DNA of 64,000 nt, from the NCBI GenBank assembly GCA_025738555.1, contig JAOVFP010000022.1, positions 1,364,001 to 1,428,000 on the forward strand, in the 5' to 3' direction. This DNA is from Cyathus striatus. Lineage: Eukaryota; Basidiomycota; Agaricomycetes; Agaricales; Nidulariaceae. The notes under the pieces are model-generated. The model saw only the letters and a program-made list of their open reading frames with translations, was not told the origin of the DNA and ran no database searches. Positions 23,507 through 38,640 of this stretch are shown one piece after another; position 1 is the first letter of the stretch, and every line of letters begins with the position of its first letter. Position numbers and translations under genes: made by a program.

Positions 23507-25164
23507 CTGTAAGTTAATGGGTATAATCGGATATGTGATCGAGTGTTTGGCTAAAGGATTGGTTGTGAAAGTCGAGAACAGCTGGTGGAAGATAGCTTGA
23601 AGAATGACGGAACTATAAGCGCAGGCGAGGTCGCAACTTTGCAAGTGTTGTACCAGAAAGGTAATGCACAACAAGACCAATTAGTACTAAATGGAAAATT
23701 ATTGATGAACCCGGTCACCTGAGGGCCGGAGCGCATCGTGTCATGGCTGATTGTTAACCAAGTTCAAACCCAACTTTTTCAACTTCAGAGGTCCGTATTT
23801 TCTTTTCTTTTAGGAACATCTTATTAGCTTCCTAGAGAGGCATTCTTGTTAAGCGGAAGAGGGCCCAACCTCTATTCCAGAGACTTGACGAACAAGGAAT
23901 ACGCGCTGGTATGTTAGCCTAGTCTAGGGTCCGAACTGAGGTGAAGCAAAACGAGTTGTGACAAAGTGAAATGGCATTTAGAGCATTAATAACTGCGGTC
24001 CAGACATGTCGCTGTATGTCATTCCGGTTTCATATTATTCATTCTCCTGTGTTCCTTCGTTAATGACAATTAGGTGCTATAGGCTATGGATGGCTAAGTC
24101 CATCACAGCATACTTATCCCTACGACCAACCTACTGCACGATACTACGCCTATATCCGGAACAACAGAAATCGACAGTGGCGGGTTGACATATCAATATA
24201 CTTATTAGTATTCAGCAGATCCGCTACCGATTTGCGTTGCAAGCTGCACCTACGTCTTTGGTGGAGGACGTAGGGCTCTTTGAATCCAGATTATTGTTAA
24301 CTGACTGAAAGCACGTTTTCGTGAGTTAAATGACTTTATATTTTCTTCCGTATTCCTTTCTAAACGAGGTGGCCTAAGACTGCACAAATACCACCTTTCC
24401 GACGCAGGGTAATATTCCGAGACATCTACGTCCGACAGTTTATGACAGCTACCATCAATACGCGCCGCAAGTGCCAGCATAGAAAGAAATGTCAGTGCAC
24501 CATACTTCTGTGTATACTTACAGTATAGCTTAAAACAACTTTCAACACTTAGGGCCTGTAATCGCAACCTGAAACCGCTCATTTGCATTCAAATGTTTTG
24601 TTTCGGTACTATCAATATTAATAGTGGCACCATCCGGGGATGTCGTCGGTCCTTGACCCTCAGAGGCGCCAGGGGCATCTCCATGAAGCAGCCAGTTTCT
24701 AAGGATGACACTGTCATAGGTTGTCAGTGGGCACCATTTCCCCCCTGTTTTACACAAACGTATGCGGAACTTTTCGTTGAGATAACATACCTCGAACTTA
24801 CTCACTTCCCAATACCGCAAAGGGCATGTCCTATACATAAATACTTGCATGCGATCGACATGTTGTGATACAAGTGATGTTTTCTTAGCTGGTTGTAAGT
24901 CTTTTCCACACACTGCGACGGTATTCATGTCCCGGATCCCAGGTTGTTCCCAGTCTAAAAATATACCATCCATATGAGGGAATGCGATCCCCATAGGCGA
25001 TAACTTGTACCTGCAGGTTCTGTACCTGCCGACACTGACACCGTATGGGTGTTTCGGCGGGAGCCGTTGCGCTATAAGAGGCGACCTGTGCTGCGTATGA
25101 TGCTTAAATACAGCTACATTGATATATCGCATTTGCTATAGCAAGACTTCCGTCCTATATCTTG
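23507..25164. other. Intergenic; one unrecognised 196-codon frame
   Basis: The right part holds a minus-strand open frame of 196 codons (25132-24542). It matches no family I recognise, has no clear intron context and overlaps a plus-strand frame, so I do not call it a gene. The region should include the promoter of GMC oxidoreductase 1 and separates the biosynthetic cluster from F-box paralogue 2. Confidence 0.45.
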
Positions 25165-28062
<2,898 letters not shown>

Positions 28063-28406
28063 ATAAGCCAATGGGGGTCGCAAATAGGACACACATGGCA
28101 TGCCCGTGGAGATGAACTAATTACATCACAGTCATTGCGGGCGTTCCAGGTATAAGTAGTAGTTACATAGTTTATTCCAATCGTCATTTGATGTAATTCG
28201 CCCGAAACTTGAATCTAATCAGTGAGAAGTTCAACCACATGTTCTGTTGAACCAAAGTTAACAAACCTTGCCTTGGACAGCGTGTGAAGATGGGTCTGAA
28301 GGTGCGATGATGCCAGAGGGATAGTTAGCTTGGACTCCGAGTTGGAGCTAACTTACCCCCCACGGTGTACGCCGAGCCCTGAGGAACCCATTGTTCATTG
28401 ACGACC
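28063..28406. other. Short intergenic spacer
   Basis: No gene seen. It contains the 3' end of GMC oxidoreductase 1 and the 5' region of the ICMT-like gene, both on the plus strand. Confidence 0.5.
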
Positions 28407-29181
28407 ATGGCTTTACAAATGCACTTCGTTCATTTCTTCATGACTTTATCTATCGCGTATATGAATTGGGTGATATCTTCGCCACCGAATCCACCAGCAC
28501 CTAGTGAGGAGAGACCAGTCACGAAATGGTCTGAGGCAATGTTTGATAACATAGCTGGACGAGTAGTATCAATAGCGCAGGTCTTTAGATTTGTTCTTAT
28601 GCTTGATACAAACAAGGTACTAACAGTGTGCAAGTACACAGGCAATTGTTACTTTGACAGCTTTCTGCGAAGGCGCTGGAATTGGACTGTTACTCTTACA
28701 ATCAAGTACTAGCACACCGTCATACATAAATGCAACTTGCATAAATGGCATTCATGCAACATCCAGTAGCACAATGGCATGGATAGTAGGAATGCTTGGC
28801 TGTACCATACGGTACAAGGTGATTTCAGCCTTGAACCACATGTTCACGTACCAACTAGCGCTCCGCAAAGATCATCAACTAATTACGTCTGGTCTCTACA
28901 GTTTTGTGCGCCATCCATCATATACTGGATCAATAGTCGCCGCTGTGGGAACGGGGGTATACTTTCTTATGCCAGGATCATACATCGCCGAATGTCATGT
29001 TCTCCAGAACACGGCTGGACAAAGTCTCTTCGCAATCTGGGCATCGTGGAAGATTTACATGACTGTTCACTTAATTGTTAGAACACAGGGCGAAGATGAA
29101 ATGCTGCGTGGAAGATTTGGAGATGAATGGATTCAGTATGCACGGAAAACGCCCAACAAGCTGATACCGGGGATATACTAA
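28407..29181 (+). CDS. ICMT-like membrane carboxyl/O-methyltransferase (cluster)
   Basis: Two exons, 28407-28580 and 28642-29181. The 61-bp intron was chosen because it restores AIVTLTAFCEGAG in frame. The product has about 237 residues, N-terminal and central hydrophobic segments, and the C-terminal signature of isoprenylcysteine carboxyl methyltransferases: LITSGLYSFVRHPSYTG, then GEDEMLRGRFGDEWIQYARK and PNKLIPGIY. Family members sit in the ER membrane and use S-adenosylmethionine to methylate a carboxylate next to a prenyl group. Placed between a GMC oxidase and an NRPS-like synthetase in a cluster with a UbiA-type enzyme, it may methylate a prenylated or terpenoid acid; that role is inference. 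Confidence 0.88.
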
Positions 29182-29246
29182 GTAGTAGAGACCATGTAGT
29201 CAAATTGGACATAAAATGAATGAGGCTCTCCCCCGGACTGGCCCCA

Positions 29247-32200
29247 TCAAACAAATCCTTGTTCAAGCTGCTCTGCCAATTTCTTATCTGAGATGATATC
29301 GATATGAGATCCTTCAAAGCGCAAGATTTTGCAACTCGGAAAGACATCTCTGCTGCCAAGATCGCTGGCCTTGCTCCGATGCTCTTCATCGAATGTCTGA
29401 ATAACCCCAGCTGATGCTATACATACGGTTAGTGGAGCGCTTATAGTTCTCATCCATTCGTAAAGCTCCTCTTTAGACCACTTCTGCTCCTCTGTATCAC
29501 CGAACTGAAGAAATCGAATGGACATCCTGATTATTTTCTCCATGTTTGAAACGCAAAACTTGGCCGTTGGTGAGGATGGAAGACCGTTGAGCTCCGCCAG
29601 GACTTGTTCAGCTACTTGCACCCTATATGTATTTGCAGCGTCTTTTCCTTGCACCAAAAGTCTACACATGTCTTCAATAAATCTCCGAATTGCTTCAGAA
29701 GTTGGTTCAGAACCCTCCAACCTATATAAGTAAAGGGTTGGAAAGTGGTCAATAAGAACAACTTGGATAATAGAGTCCCCATTATCTTCGAAGATTTTTG
29801 CCAGTCGAATCAATATCACACTAGAGGCGCTGTAAGCTGCAAGTCTGTATGGCCCAGAAGGACGATGCTCCTATTTCATAAAATGAGGCTATTATACTTC
29901 GTGAGACAGTACCTTTCGCACCTTTATTTTTCTGTAATAATACATGGCTAGTTCATATACAGACGACATAGGTGCGTCAGGTGCAACTTGTACAGCCCAT
30001 ACCGCAGAGTTAAAGGTATCCTGTAATGGTGCCATGATTCTTGCAGTACCCGTAGCCCCTATGAATATAATCTTATGAGCGACAATAACAAAGGAGAAAA
30101 GTCCTACTGCTACCATGAAGAACAATCAACGGCGATTCGCCATTTCCACTTCTGAATTTAAGAATGCACTCTCCGCTTCCACGGATATCCTGCCATCGAA
30201 GATTTTCTGCAGCTATCTTATTGCTGGTATTGACTTGGGGCTCTTGGCATTTGCCCCCCAGCAATATTCCGAAGACCAGTGTAGACAGCAGTGATATAGT
30301 CGGGCACATATAAACACAATCGGAAGGCAAAACCCGAGTGCTATTCTGCGTGAGGACTGAAGATTGATAGAACAATCTCAGAATAGAATTACGAATGGAA
30401 AGAGCACATAGACTAGAGATGCTGTGATCAGAAACGTCATTGAATCGTTCGCAAGTATTTGATATTACCTATCTGCTCCAGCGTCGAATATGTTTTGATC
30501 GTCGCTAACTTTGCACATCATACAATGAACTGTAACAGCACGAATAAATTTCTTGATGTGTTCGATGTCCCATTTTTCTATCTTGAAATCTTGTGATCCT
30601 TCACCAATCTCAGCCAATGCATATATCTCTTCTATCTCCTTCTGATAGAGGAGTAAAATATCCTGCCTTTTAGGAATTCCCTTCGTAGTATAAGTAAATG
30701 GTTTTGAGGGATTAGCAATCAGTATTAACTGGAAAAAACGCGATAAATAATAGTTAGAGTACATCCAGCGTAGAACGAACCTCCTTGAAAATTCTCGAAT
30801 GTTGTGGAGATCGCTGATTGGCTTCCACGATTGTAGGCCTGACATGTGGTATAATATTAATAAGAGTGCCGTTGACAGTCAGCCCGATGTAAAACGTGCC
30901 AGATATTGTATATATATTTATCCCGCGCCTTCCTGTCTGAAATACTAAAACTGTAATTTTTGGCTGGGACAAGGATAACTCCAGGTTGGAATTTAGAGCG
31001 GCCAAACATGATTGCATGTAAAATCCTGTGATCTCTTGTAATTAAGTCCTCTGAAAACAACATGAGAGGTAGAGTTTAGCGAATAAGTTGAAGAGAACAA
31101 GCCTATGGGAACTGGGTTTGTCTGCGAAGAAATCAATGAACCGAACAAAATAAGTATAGACATAGTAAACCAACCTTCTCCTGCATGAAATAGTTTTTAT
31201 TGCATGAAGAAAGTTCTCGGATTATGAATATATATTATTACATACCCCTGTTGAGTGTGTAATTTGATCATCTGTTCCGACGTTCTCAGTACATGTACTT
31301 GCGAATGAAGCGATAATATTATAGATATTTGACCTTCTCTTCCTAATATTTTCCAAAGAGTAGGATTTGTAGAATGTCTTTCAACAAGGTCATTAGTATC
31401 AAACGCTTCTATGCCATCAATTAGGGTGTTTATAATTGCTGGTGTTTTCATGAATCCTTTCTGCGTTGATACTGTGAGCTCCAACTAATCAATTCTCAAG
31501 TATGAAGATAGCTGCACACCTTGACAATTAGTCGATATGCGTTCTCTATGAGTCCTGATACCGGGGAGAAGACGATGTCTACATTAGGTGATGTCTGAAA
31601 TATCACTAGTTTGTTAACAGAATTCAACACGAAAAATGCGACAGACTAACTCTACACCACTCCCAGCCTTCGTTGGGTGGGCTCCCTATGGTACTTAAGT
31701 GTTGCAATAAACACAATCTGTAGTTTTACGTACTTGGCATGATAATAGATATAGCGCCGGCCTCCGTGCTATAAAAGTAGATATCACAATATGTTTGAAA
31801 CGGGCATATACTGTTGCCCACCATCCGTACAGAGGTGCAAGATTCACTTCTTGCTCAATGAGTTTGTTACCTATAGCTGTAGGAAGAGGCCCTCCGGCAA
31901 AGAGCTTTAAATTTTTTAGTGAAGCCGAGGCATATACTACAAATTATCCATACCACGACTTTGAATTGCTTTAAGACTTCGATGGAGCTTTCTTCGCGGG
32001 CCCATGTCTTGGATAATGAATCAATACTCGAAAATATAACATAAGAGAGAAAAAGGGTATATACCTCAAAAAATGTCGGAACACAGCAAAGAATCGTACA
32101 TTTAGTTGCTACTGCGCTTGAAAGGAGGACACTTGGCGTGGGCTGAACATTAGCATCGGGTGGGAAAACCGCTACAGTTAACCCGAGCATGATCTATGGG

Positions 32201-33135
32201 GAAATTAAGTAAACATGGTGCCACACCGAAGATATGTCATTGTATAGCATACCATCCAGGGAATGGTGATAAATCCCATGAGGTCTGTCAAGCCATGAGT
32301 ATATAATCGAGTAGGAATGGAGCTGCGACAAACGGTATAATGGCAATACCTGCCCTGTAAAGACCTCTCCATTGAGGCCAACCTCTCCACGTGCTGAAGG
32401 TGCTCTACGTAAACCGTCAAAGAGAAAAGGTATCTAATTTAGTACGCACAGGCTAGTAAGCCATGTTCAAAAACCATTCCAAATGTGGACGTAACCGCCT
32501 TCGGATGTGATATAGTTCCTGAAGTATGTAGAATGACACAAGGATTCTCATCCAGAATTTCCCGAGAACGTTTCAGCGGAGTAGTAATGTTCATCTTCTG
32601 AAAATTACTATAGCTGGGAGTGAGCACAGACACAAAGTTAGTCTGGTTTTCCTGCATTAGGTTTTTGAGCTCATTCAATGTTCTCTGAGTCGCAAGGTCA
32701 CTTGAGACGTAGAGAACTTTGCATTCGGCTGAGATCATCAACTTCATAACACCTTCTGCAGAGTTTCTAGCTGAAATTGGGAATGGAATAAAGCCCGCAA
32801 GCATTATTCCAATTATTAGGGTATAGTAAGTAACCGAGTCTATTTAAATCGATTAGTACGTCGCATGTGTTTAAGGAAAAGCACTAATATTAACCTTGAG
32901 TTCCAAATATTCCTATGACGGGGACACGTTCCCCATCTACGAGTCCATAGAATTGCTGTTGCATTGTAACTGCTGCATTATGGAATGCATTAAAGGCAGT
33001 TGACCATGTTATACAATGTTCTGATCCGTTTACACGCTCGTAATGAAACATCGCATGGTCCGGATTTTTGTCTCTGTTGTGAAAAATCATGTCAATAAGG
33101 GACATGGACCTGTCCAGAGGTGGTTGCAGAAACAT
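29247..33135 (-). CDS. NRPS-like synthetase, A-T-TE architecture (cluster)
   Basis: A multi-exon gene beginning MFLQPPLDRSMSLIDM at 33135 and ending at 29247; not every exon border is resolved. The adenylation domain shows ILHTSGTISHPKAV (about 32,500-32,530; AMP-binding core), AGGPLPTAIGNKL and LYGSTEAGAIS (about 31,760). A thiolation domain follows with FDAGADS, where the phosphopantetheine Ser is an AGC codon split by the intron 30468-30422. The thioesterase has GPYRLAAYSASSV (nucleophile Ser near 29,830) and a late GSHIDIISD (His near 29,300). No condensation domain is seen. Similar basidiomycete A-T-TE enzymes activate an aryl or 2-oxo acid and release it, sometimes as a dimer (quinone or furanone synthetases). 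The substrate cannot be read here. Confidence 0.85.
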
Positions 33136-34326
33136 AGCGGGCCGGGTGCTGAGGATAGTACCAAACTTCTACTGCCAGTGGGTATTTACCACCTGTCGTC
33201 GTTCATAAAAGTCCATATATGGCGATTGTTCTTTCATTACTTCTTAGCATAAGCACTTGAACTTTCACCACTCCAAAACCAGTATGCTATTATTGTGATT
33301 AGGTCCGCGTGCCGAGGTAGCGGATTCACATCAGCGCCGCCCCATAAATGTTCAAAAGCACATTCACGTACTTGCTGATCATATGTCCTTTCCCGTGCAG
33401 AACTACTTTTGGCACCAGTGGGACGTGGCTACTTGAAATCCGGTATCTCTGGATCAGTCCGTAACTGATGCGTATAGAGCGTTGTTCATTCTATCAGACA
33501 TCGACGAATAGCCCCGAGAGAAGATATCTTATTAGCTATCTACTAACTTCTTCGGCGCACTAAAACCATAAGTTGAAGTGAGAGCTAAAAGTGACGAAGG
33601 CCCGAGCCTCAACGCCACATGATGATGCAGCCCGGACGGTCCGTTAGTTTTGAGAGACTGAACCTTGTCTGACTTGAAGAGAAGAGAAGTTGATAAGTAT
33701 ACAAATCAGGGAGATTTCCTCGGATTTCCAGTTGCATGTTTCAAAACATCCGCGCGTAGGCTCTTTCTGTGAAGCACAAGAAAGGAATAACATGGTAATA
33801 GTCGTTATCAACGATGTCCCAATGGAATCCTCTGCATTCTGTGTCATAGTGAAGAAGGCAAAGAAATAGATGGGAAATTTGGATATGCGTGCTCTTTCTG
33901 ATCGTATCATTCCCAGGTGCCATTAATATCTGGTCTCTTTGTCGGAGCTACATTGTTGAATGCGACTAGCAGTGTAACTGGGCATATCGAGATTGGAAGC
34001 AGGGGATGACATTGACGGTCACAAGCGGCCATAGTAAGAGATCGGGAGGGTGATGACGGCTACTATAGCGAGATGTCCGCGAAATGTCCGCGAAGTGGTA
34101 GACAAGTAATTCAGGCTGGTTATGGCGTGCCTACGAGCAATGTGGTTGCAAACAGAGTGTAACCTCGCAAAGGCAGCATCAGATATTCCGCTATCGCAGT
34201 TTACCAGAGCTGTGACAGGACAAGCGATAAACAAAGAGGGCAGCGAAAGGTACGCCTCGGTCGGACAACTGTGGGATGGGAAGACAACAAGGTCACGTAC
34301 CGTTTCAGCTCCAGCGGGTACGAAGG
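33136..34326. other. Intergenic inside cluster
   Basis: No gene supported. It contains the upstream region of the NRPS-like gene and ends at the target duplication of the transposon at 34327. Confidence 0.5.
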
Positions 34327-35525
34327 TAGGACCCCCGAAAATCTCTACCATGCTTAGATGCCAATCCGGACAAAAACTGGGGCCGTAGGCCCCGGAACTT
34401 TGAAGCAATCCGGACACTTTTGGGGGCTGGAGACTAATATTCTTTGATCGCCTATCCGGACATTAGTGGTCAGACTTTCGGCTGTATGATCCTTGTCCGG
34501 ACAAAAATGACCCGGTAGGTGACATCAACACTACTTAATTTTTACCATACCACTGTAAAAATTTCCGGTCATTGGTTTTATCTGCATCAGTCTGTATCTC
34601 ACCATCTCCGAAAATCCTCCTTGCACTTTCCTTCAAATGGACGTCCACGGAGACTGAACCGATATTCAAGAGTAGTAAATATGACATTGCTATCCAACAC
34701 TCCGAACCCTGCCACCCGGAGCTTGGGCAAGCAGCTCTTCAACTCAATGAAATTACTAGGTTTTCATTTTTATTTTTTCAGGCCATGTTGGATTTCTCAT
34801 TCTTTGTCTGAGCACAGTCATTTAACTCCATCGTACTGTACAGCATTTAGGTCCTTTCGTTACATATAAATTATTATATCTGCTCTACCGCAATTCAATA
34901 CCCTGTCTCTCACACTCGACCTAAAGTTCCGTATTTCATCCTCAGTTTGTGAAGTATTCGTCACCGCTACTGTACCTATCTTGCAGTTCTCCTTGACATT
35001 TCACATCCTCTATCCTCTATCCAAATCACTAACACTTATTTTGTCTTAGAAATCACTCGCTACATCAGGAAAATAAAACATGACAATATAGAGCTACATA
35101 GTTTATGTAGCTGCAATAGCTCTTATCTAGTAGAAACTTATCTCAAAGATCTCATCTTGCTGAAGCACTGAAGATTTTCAATACTAGAAGATAAAACGGG
35201 CACAATTCTGATGATGAAGACTATTAGTAAATTACATCAACTGCAGCTTTATGTCTCTTTAGGTAGATTCCTGTACTCAACTCGCTAAAATACACACTCT
35301 ATCGATACTTAAGGTTCTCTGGAAGCTATATTTCGCCAAAGAACAAAAGAAAATTTGGTAAAATAGCAATTTTTGGAACCTACATCACTAATCCGGACAC
35401 AATCTGGGGACCCCGGCGTGGACATAGACGCTATCCGGACAAAATTTGCGAAATTTTGGAAACTCAATCCGGACACGAATATTTTTTTCCGGGATCTAAC
35501 TTTAGTAGGGATTTTCGGGGGTCCT
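34327..35525. mobile_element. Non-autonomous DNA transposon with 8-bp target duplication
   Basis: The left end (TAGGACCCCCGAAAATCTCTACC, abbreviated; inward from 34327) is the inverse of the right end (GTAGGGATTTTCGGGGGTCCT up to 35525), matching about 20 of 23 bases. The direct repeat TACGAAGG flanks it at 34319-34326 and 35526-35533. The subterminal parts carry several ATCCGGACA motifs in both orientations (for example 34371, 34415, 34469, 34496, 35391, 35430 and 35467). No transposase frame is present, so it would depend on another element. An 8-bp duplication fits hAT- or KDZ-type transposons. The left terminus carries one extra T, so the exact boundary is uncertain by one base. Confidence 0.75.
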
Positions 35526-35533
35526 TACGAAGG

Positions 35534-36298
35534 GGTCCGAGCCAGGCACGGTGGTAGCAACACGCACCACCGATTAGATCTACAGAATGCCATGTCACTA
35601 GTCACCAAAAGCAACAGGAAGCAAGCCACTCACCACAACACGAGAAGCCAACCGAGAAAACGCCTCAGCTTCCACCAAATCCCGCCCTCCCTCCGCGTTC
35701 GATGTACGCCGCTTCCAAGCTGGAACTCCGCTTTCAAACCACAGCCAAAGAATCGGAGAGTGGTGGGATTTTTGGCGATTATAAGATGACGCAAGAGGCA
35801 AACGGGGTCAAAGCTGACCGAACGGGGCCATACGGCCCAAGATCAAGGAACAAAAGGAAGGCATCTAACACTGTACTGTAGCAAGACAGGAGCTTGAGCG
35901 CTCGTCGCTCACGAACAGTAGAAGGAAAATAAGAGCAAAAGAGCACAGCTTTGGCAAGATGGGTGCCGCAGTGCCGAGTGAGCACGTGAGTGTACGTGCA
36001 GGTCAAATAGGTGCTGATGAACCGGTGATTCCTGCAAGTCAAAATATTAAAAGACAATGTATTCTAATTGAAACGCCGAGTATAATATTAATAACGCAGG
36101 ACTTCATTCATAAGTGTAGGATTTTATACTTTACATTGAAGTACAGAAAGAGATGAAATAAAAGCCTACTTAAACTTCGGCTGAAGAAACAGCAGTCGTT
36201 CCATCCGAATCCAAGCCAACGTTTTTATCACCTGGGTCCCTGAAGACTATCTTTGATTGCTTAATATTAACGAACATTGGCGAGCCCTGTTTTAAGTT
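35534..36298. other. Intergenic inside cluster
   Basis: No gene supported. Short frames here have no recognisable domain. Confidence 0.5.
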
Positions 36299-38154
36299 TC
36301 AGTATAGACCCCAGTTTCTTATGTTGATATTTATACTCACCTTCGCTTTGGAGTTATCGTTTGCGATGCGAGAAAGCTGGTGTGACTGTGTAGGCCTTGT
36401 GGAGTTATCCCCCAACGACATTATGGATACCGATATGACATCGTCCGAACCCCGCAAGAAATTTCTGGCGTTCAGATTTGAAAGCATCATACATAAATAT
36501 AGTGGACATAATGGCCACTCAAAGATTGTATATGTGATGTAAGAAGGGAATATTATCATCTACAAATGTATTGCTTGTTAAAGTGGTTGAGACGAGAATT
36601 TATAATAGCACACATACGAAAGAGAAGTCCAGTATAGCAAATAATGCCGTCCATGCGCCAGTATTGATAGTGAGCAGCAGAATTCGGTAGTACAGTGCCT
36701 TAGTCCTAACATCAGTTAGCTTTTGCTATGATAATGTTGATGCCAAAGCTTACTTCGAAAGCTCTGGAGTGCCGCGTTTGGTAAGATAATAAGTCATCAT
36801 TACGGCAATAAACAAATCGACTGCGGCACTGCATGCGCGCATGGAGATATTGAGAGACTGAAATTAAAACGTCAGTTTTACATGTCGTCTTCGATTTAGC
36901 AGTTACGCGTTACGTACGAGCTCCGTCTTCCCGCTGAGATTTTCAAATGTGAAATCTTTGTCACTAAAACATCACAATAAATATTGCATTCTCGGAAATA
37001 AAGAGCGACTTACATGATTACAAAAATCGCTAAACACCATATACATGAGCATTGGGGGAAGATATGAAATTGGGGCATTCTTACGTATCGCCACAACTGA
37101 GGGACATGGCTGTAATTTAGTCTACAGTTTCATGACGCATATATGCAATACATACATATTTGATATGAAGATAGGATTGCCTGCAAGATAGTTAGTTAAA
37201 AGCAGAAACATTGTATAAAATCTTGAGCTACTCACCAGCAGTACCGGAATAAGGAGCTTTTTCCCGTTGTCTGCAGGAGAAGAGATTATTAGGCTTCCTC
37301 GAAGTATCTCTAAATGCTCACATATATACATGCGATACAAGTAGAAGCACTGGACACAGCAGGCAACCGTTCCCTTCATAAATTTCTCAGTAAAGGTCAT
37401 CTTAAAAGTCCAGTGTATGACTTACGGCTACGTAGATATGATGCTTTCAGCACAATGGATGTTATGCCACATATACGTCACAAAAGTATGCATACGTACC
37501 AGCAGATCCCTAAATAATATTTGCATGAGATATAATACCATCCTCTTGAATATTAGACTTACGGTTTAACGCCCTGGAGGCCCGCAACTCTTCCCCATTC
37601 CGATATAAGGTTTTTCCACACTGTAATATTCTTAAGATGATCCGGAGTACAAATAAGTCAGAAAACTTACAAGGTTTAAGGATGAGAATCTCATTAGTTG
37701 TATCCGCAGCCCTAATGAAATGAAATAGTTCAGTGTTCACTTATATCTATTAACGAAATGTTGAAAATACCAAATGAAGAAGACCTACGTTAAGTTAGTG
37801 CTACTTTCTAAGTTTCGTAATCAAGGAAAACGTACAAATGCTTTTAAGTATTTTGAATCTCGAGGAAAGCTGAGAACAACAGGTACTATTCTAGCTGCCA
37901 TTAAAGAAGTGGTTGTATTGCACTTACTGCGCGAAATAATAAAACCTGTCGCCTTTATCAGTATTTGTTTTACCAATAAAGTTGGATGTCTCTTACATTT
38001 GCAAGCAAGATACTCCCCAGACAGTACAGGATAAGAAACAACCAATTAACATGGCACCAAACGTGTTGGAAAGATTTACGATAATCGGATTTTCTATAGG
38101 TATTGTGGACGCCATTGCGGATGGGGATGAAATGGATACAGAAGTACCGAACAT
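36299..38154 (-). CDS. DUF6534-type multi-pass membrane protein (cluster)
   Basis: An intron-rich gene; starts at the ATG at 38154 (MFGTSVSISSPSAM) and ends at 36299. Readable pieces in order are NTFGAMLIGCFLSCTVWG, FPRDSKYLKAF, ELFHFIRAADTTNEI, FMKGTVACCVQCFYLYRMYI, GKKLLIPVLLV, SMRACSAAVDLFIAVMMTYY, LTKRGTPELSK, INTGAWTALFAILDFSF and PLCPLYLCMMLSNLNARNFL. These follow the helix order of the basidiomycete DUF6534 seven-helix family, including the conserved end SLLxxLNAR. Function is unknown for the family; a transport or sensing role is only a guess. The exon joins near 37,700-37,830 are not certain. It shares a divergent promoter region with P450 gene 1. Confidence 0.75.
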
Positions 38155-38640
38155 TTACGCGTGCTTAAGTGTTTACTATGTACCCCGTTGCTGTCCGTAC
38201 GAGATTATAAGATTAAAGCTCCGCAAAAGAACTGCTAACGCCATGCCATTCTATGCTGATATACTTAGACGCTTCAAAACTATGAATGTTGATGAATGAT
38301 ACAGGCAGCATGATATATCATATCATTAGTCACTTGATCATCAATTCTTGTAGAAGCACACTATTTTTGTCTTCTTCGCTCCAACGTGTTTCAGGGAGTC
38401 GACTGGAGTCGAATGCCTTCAAGTACACCTTGTGATCTGCTCTAAAAATAAAATTACCCGTGTCCGCTAACATCGCTCACTCTGTCAGAGTAAAGAATTA
38501 ATAGGTTGGGGCATTCGAAGCATGCAAGTAGTACGGATATGGGACGATGGACTGAACACTGTCGAAGAAGTATATTTGGGTGTCTTAGATATTATTTAAG
38601 CAGTGCTGTACTTACCACTGAGATTATCCGATCCGGTGAG
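38155..38640. promoter_or_regulatory. Shared divergent promoter region (DUF6534 gene and P450 gene 1)
   Basis: The two genes start 487 bp apart on opposite strands, so both promoters must lie here. No specific operator was identified. Confidence 0.45.

Noticed and set aside
24542..25132. Minus-strand open frame of 196 codons
   Set aside because: No family recognised, poor start context and a competing frame; kept only as a note in the intergenic entry.
37982..38299. Plus-strand open frame of 105 codons
   Set aside because: It is the complement of the first exon of the DUF6534 gene, which has family support.
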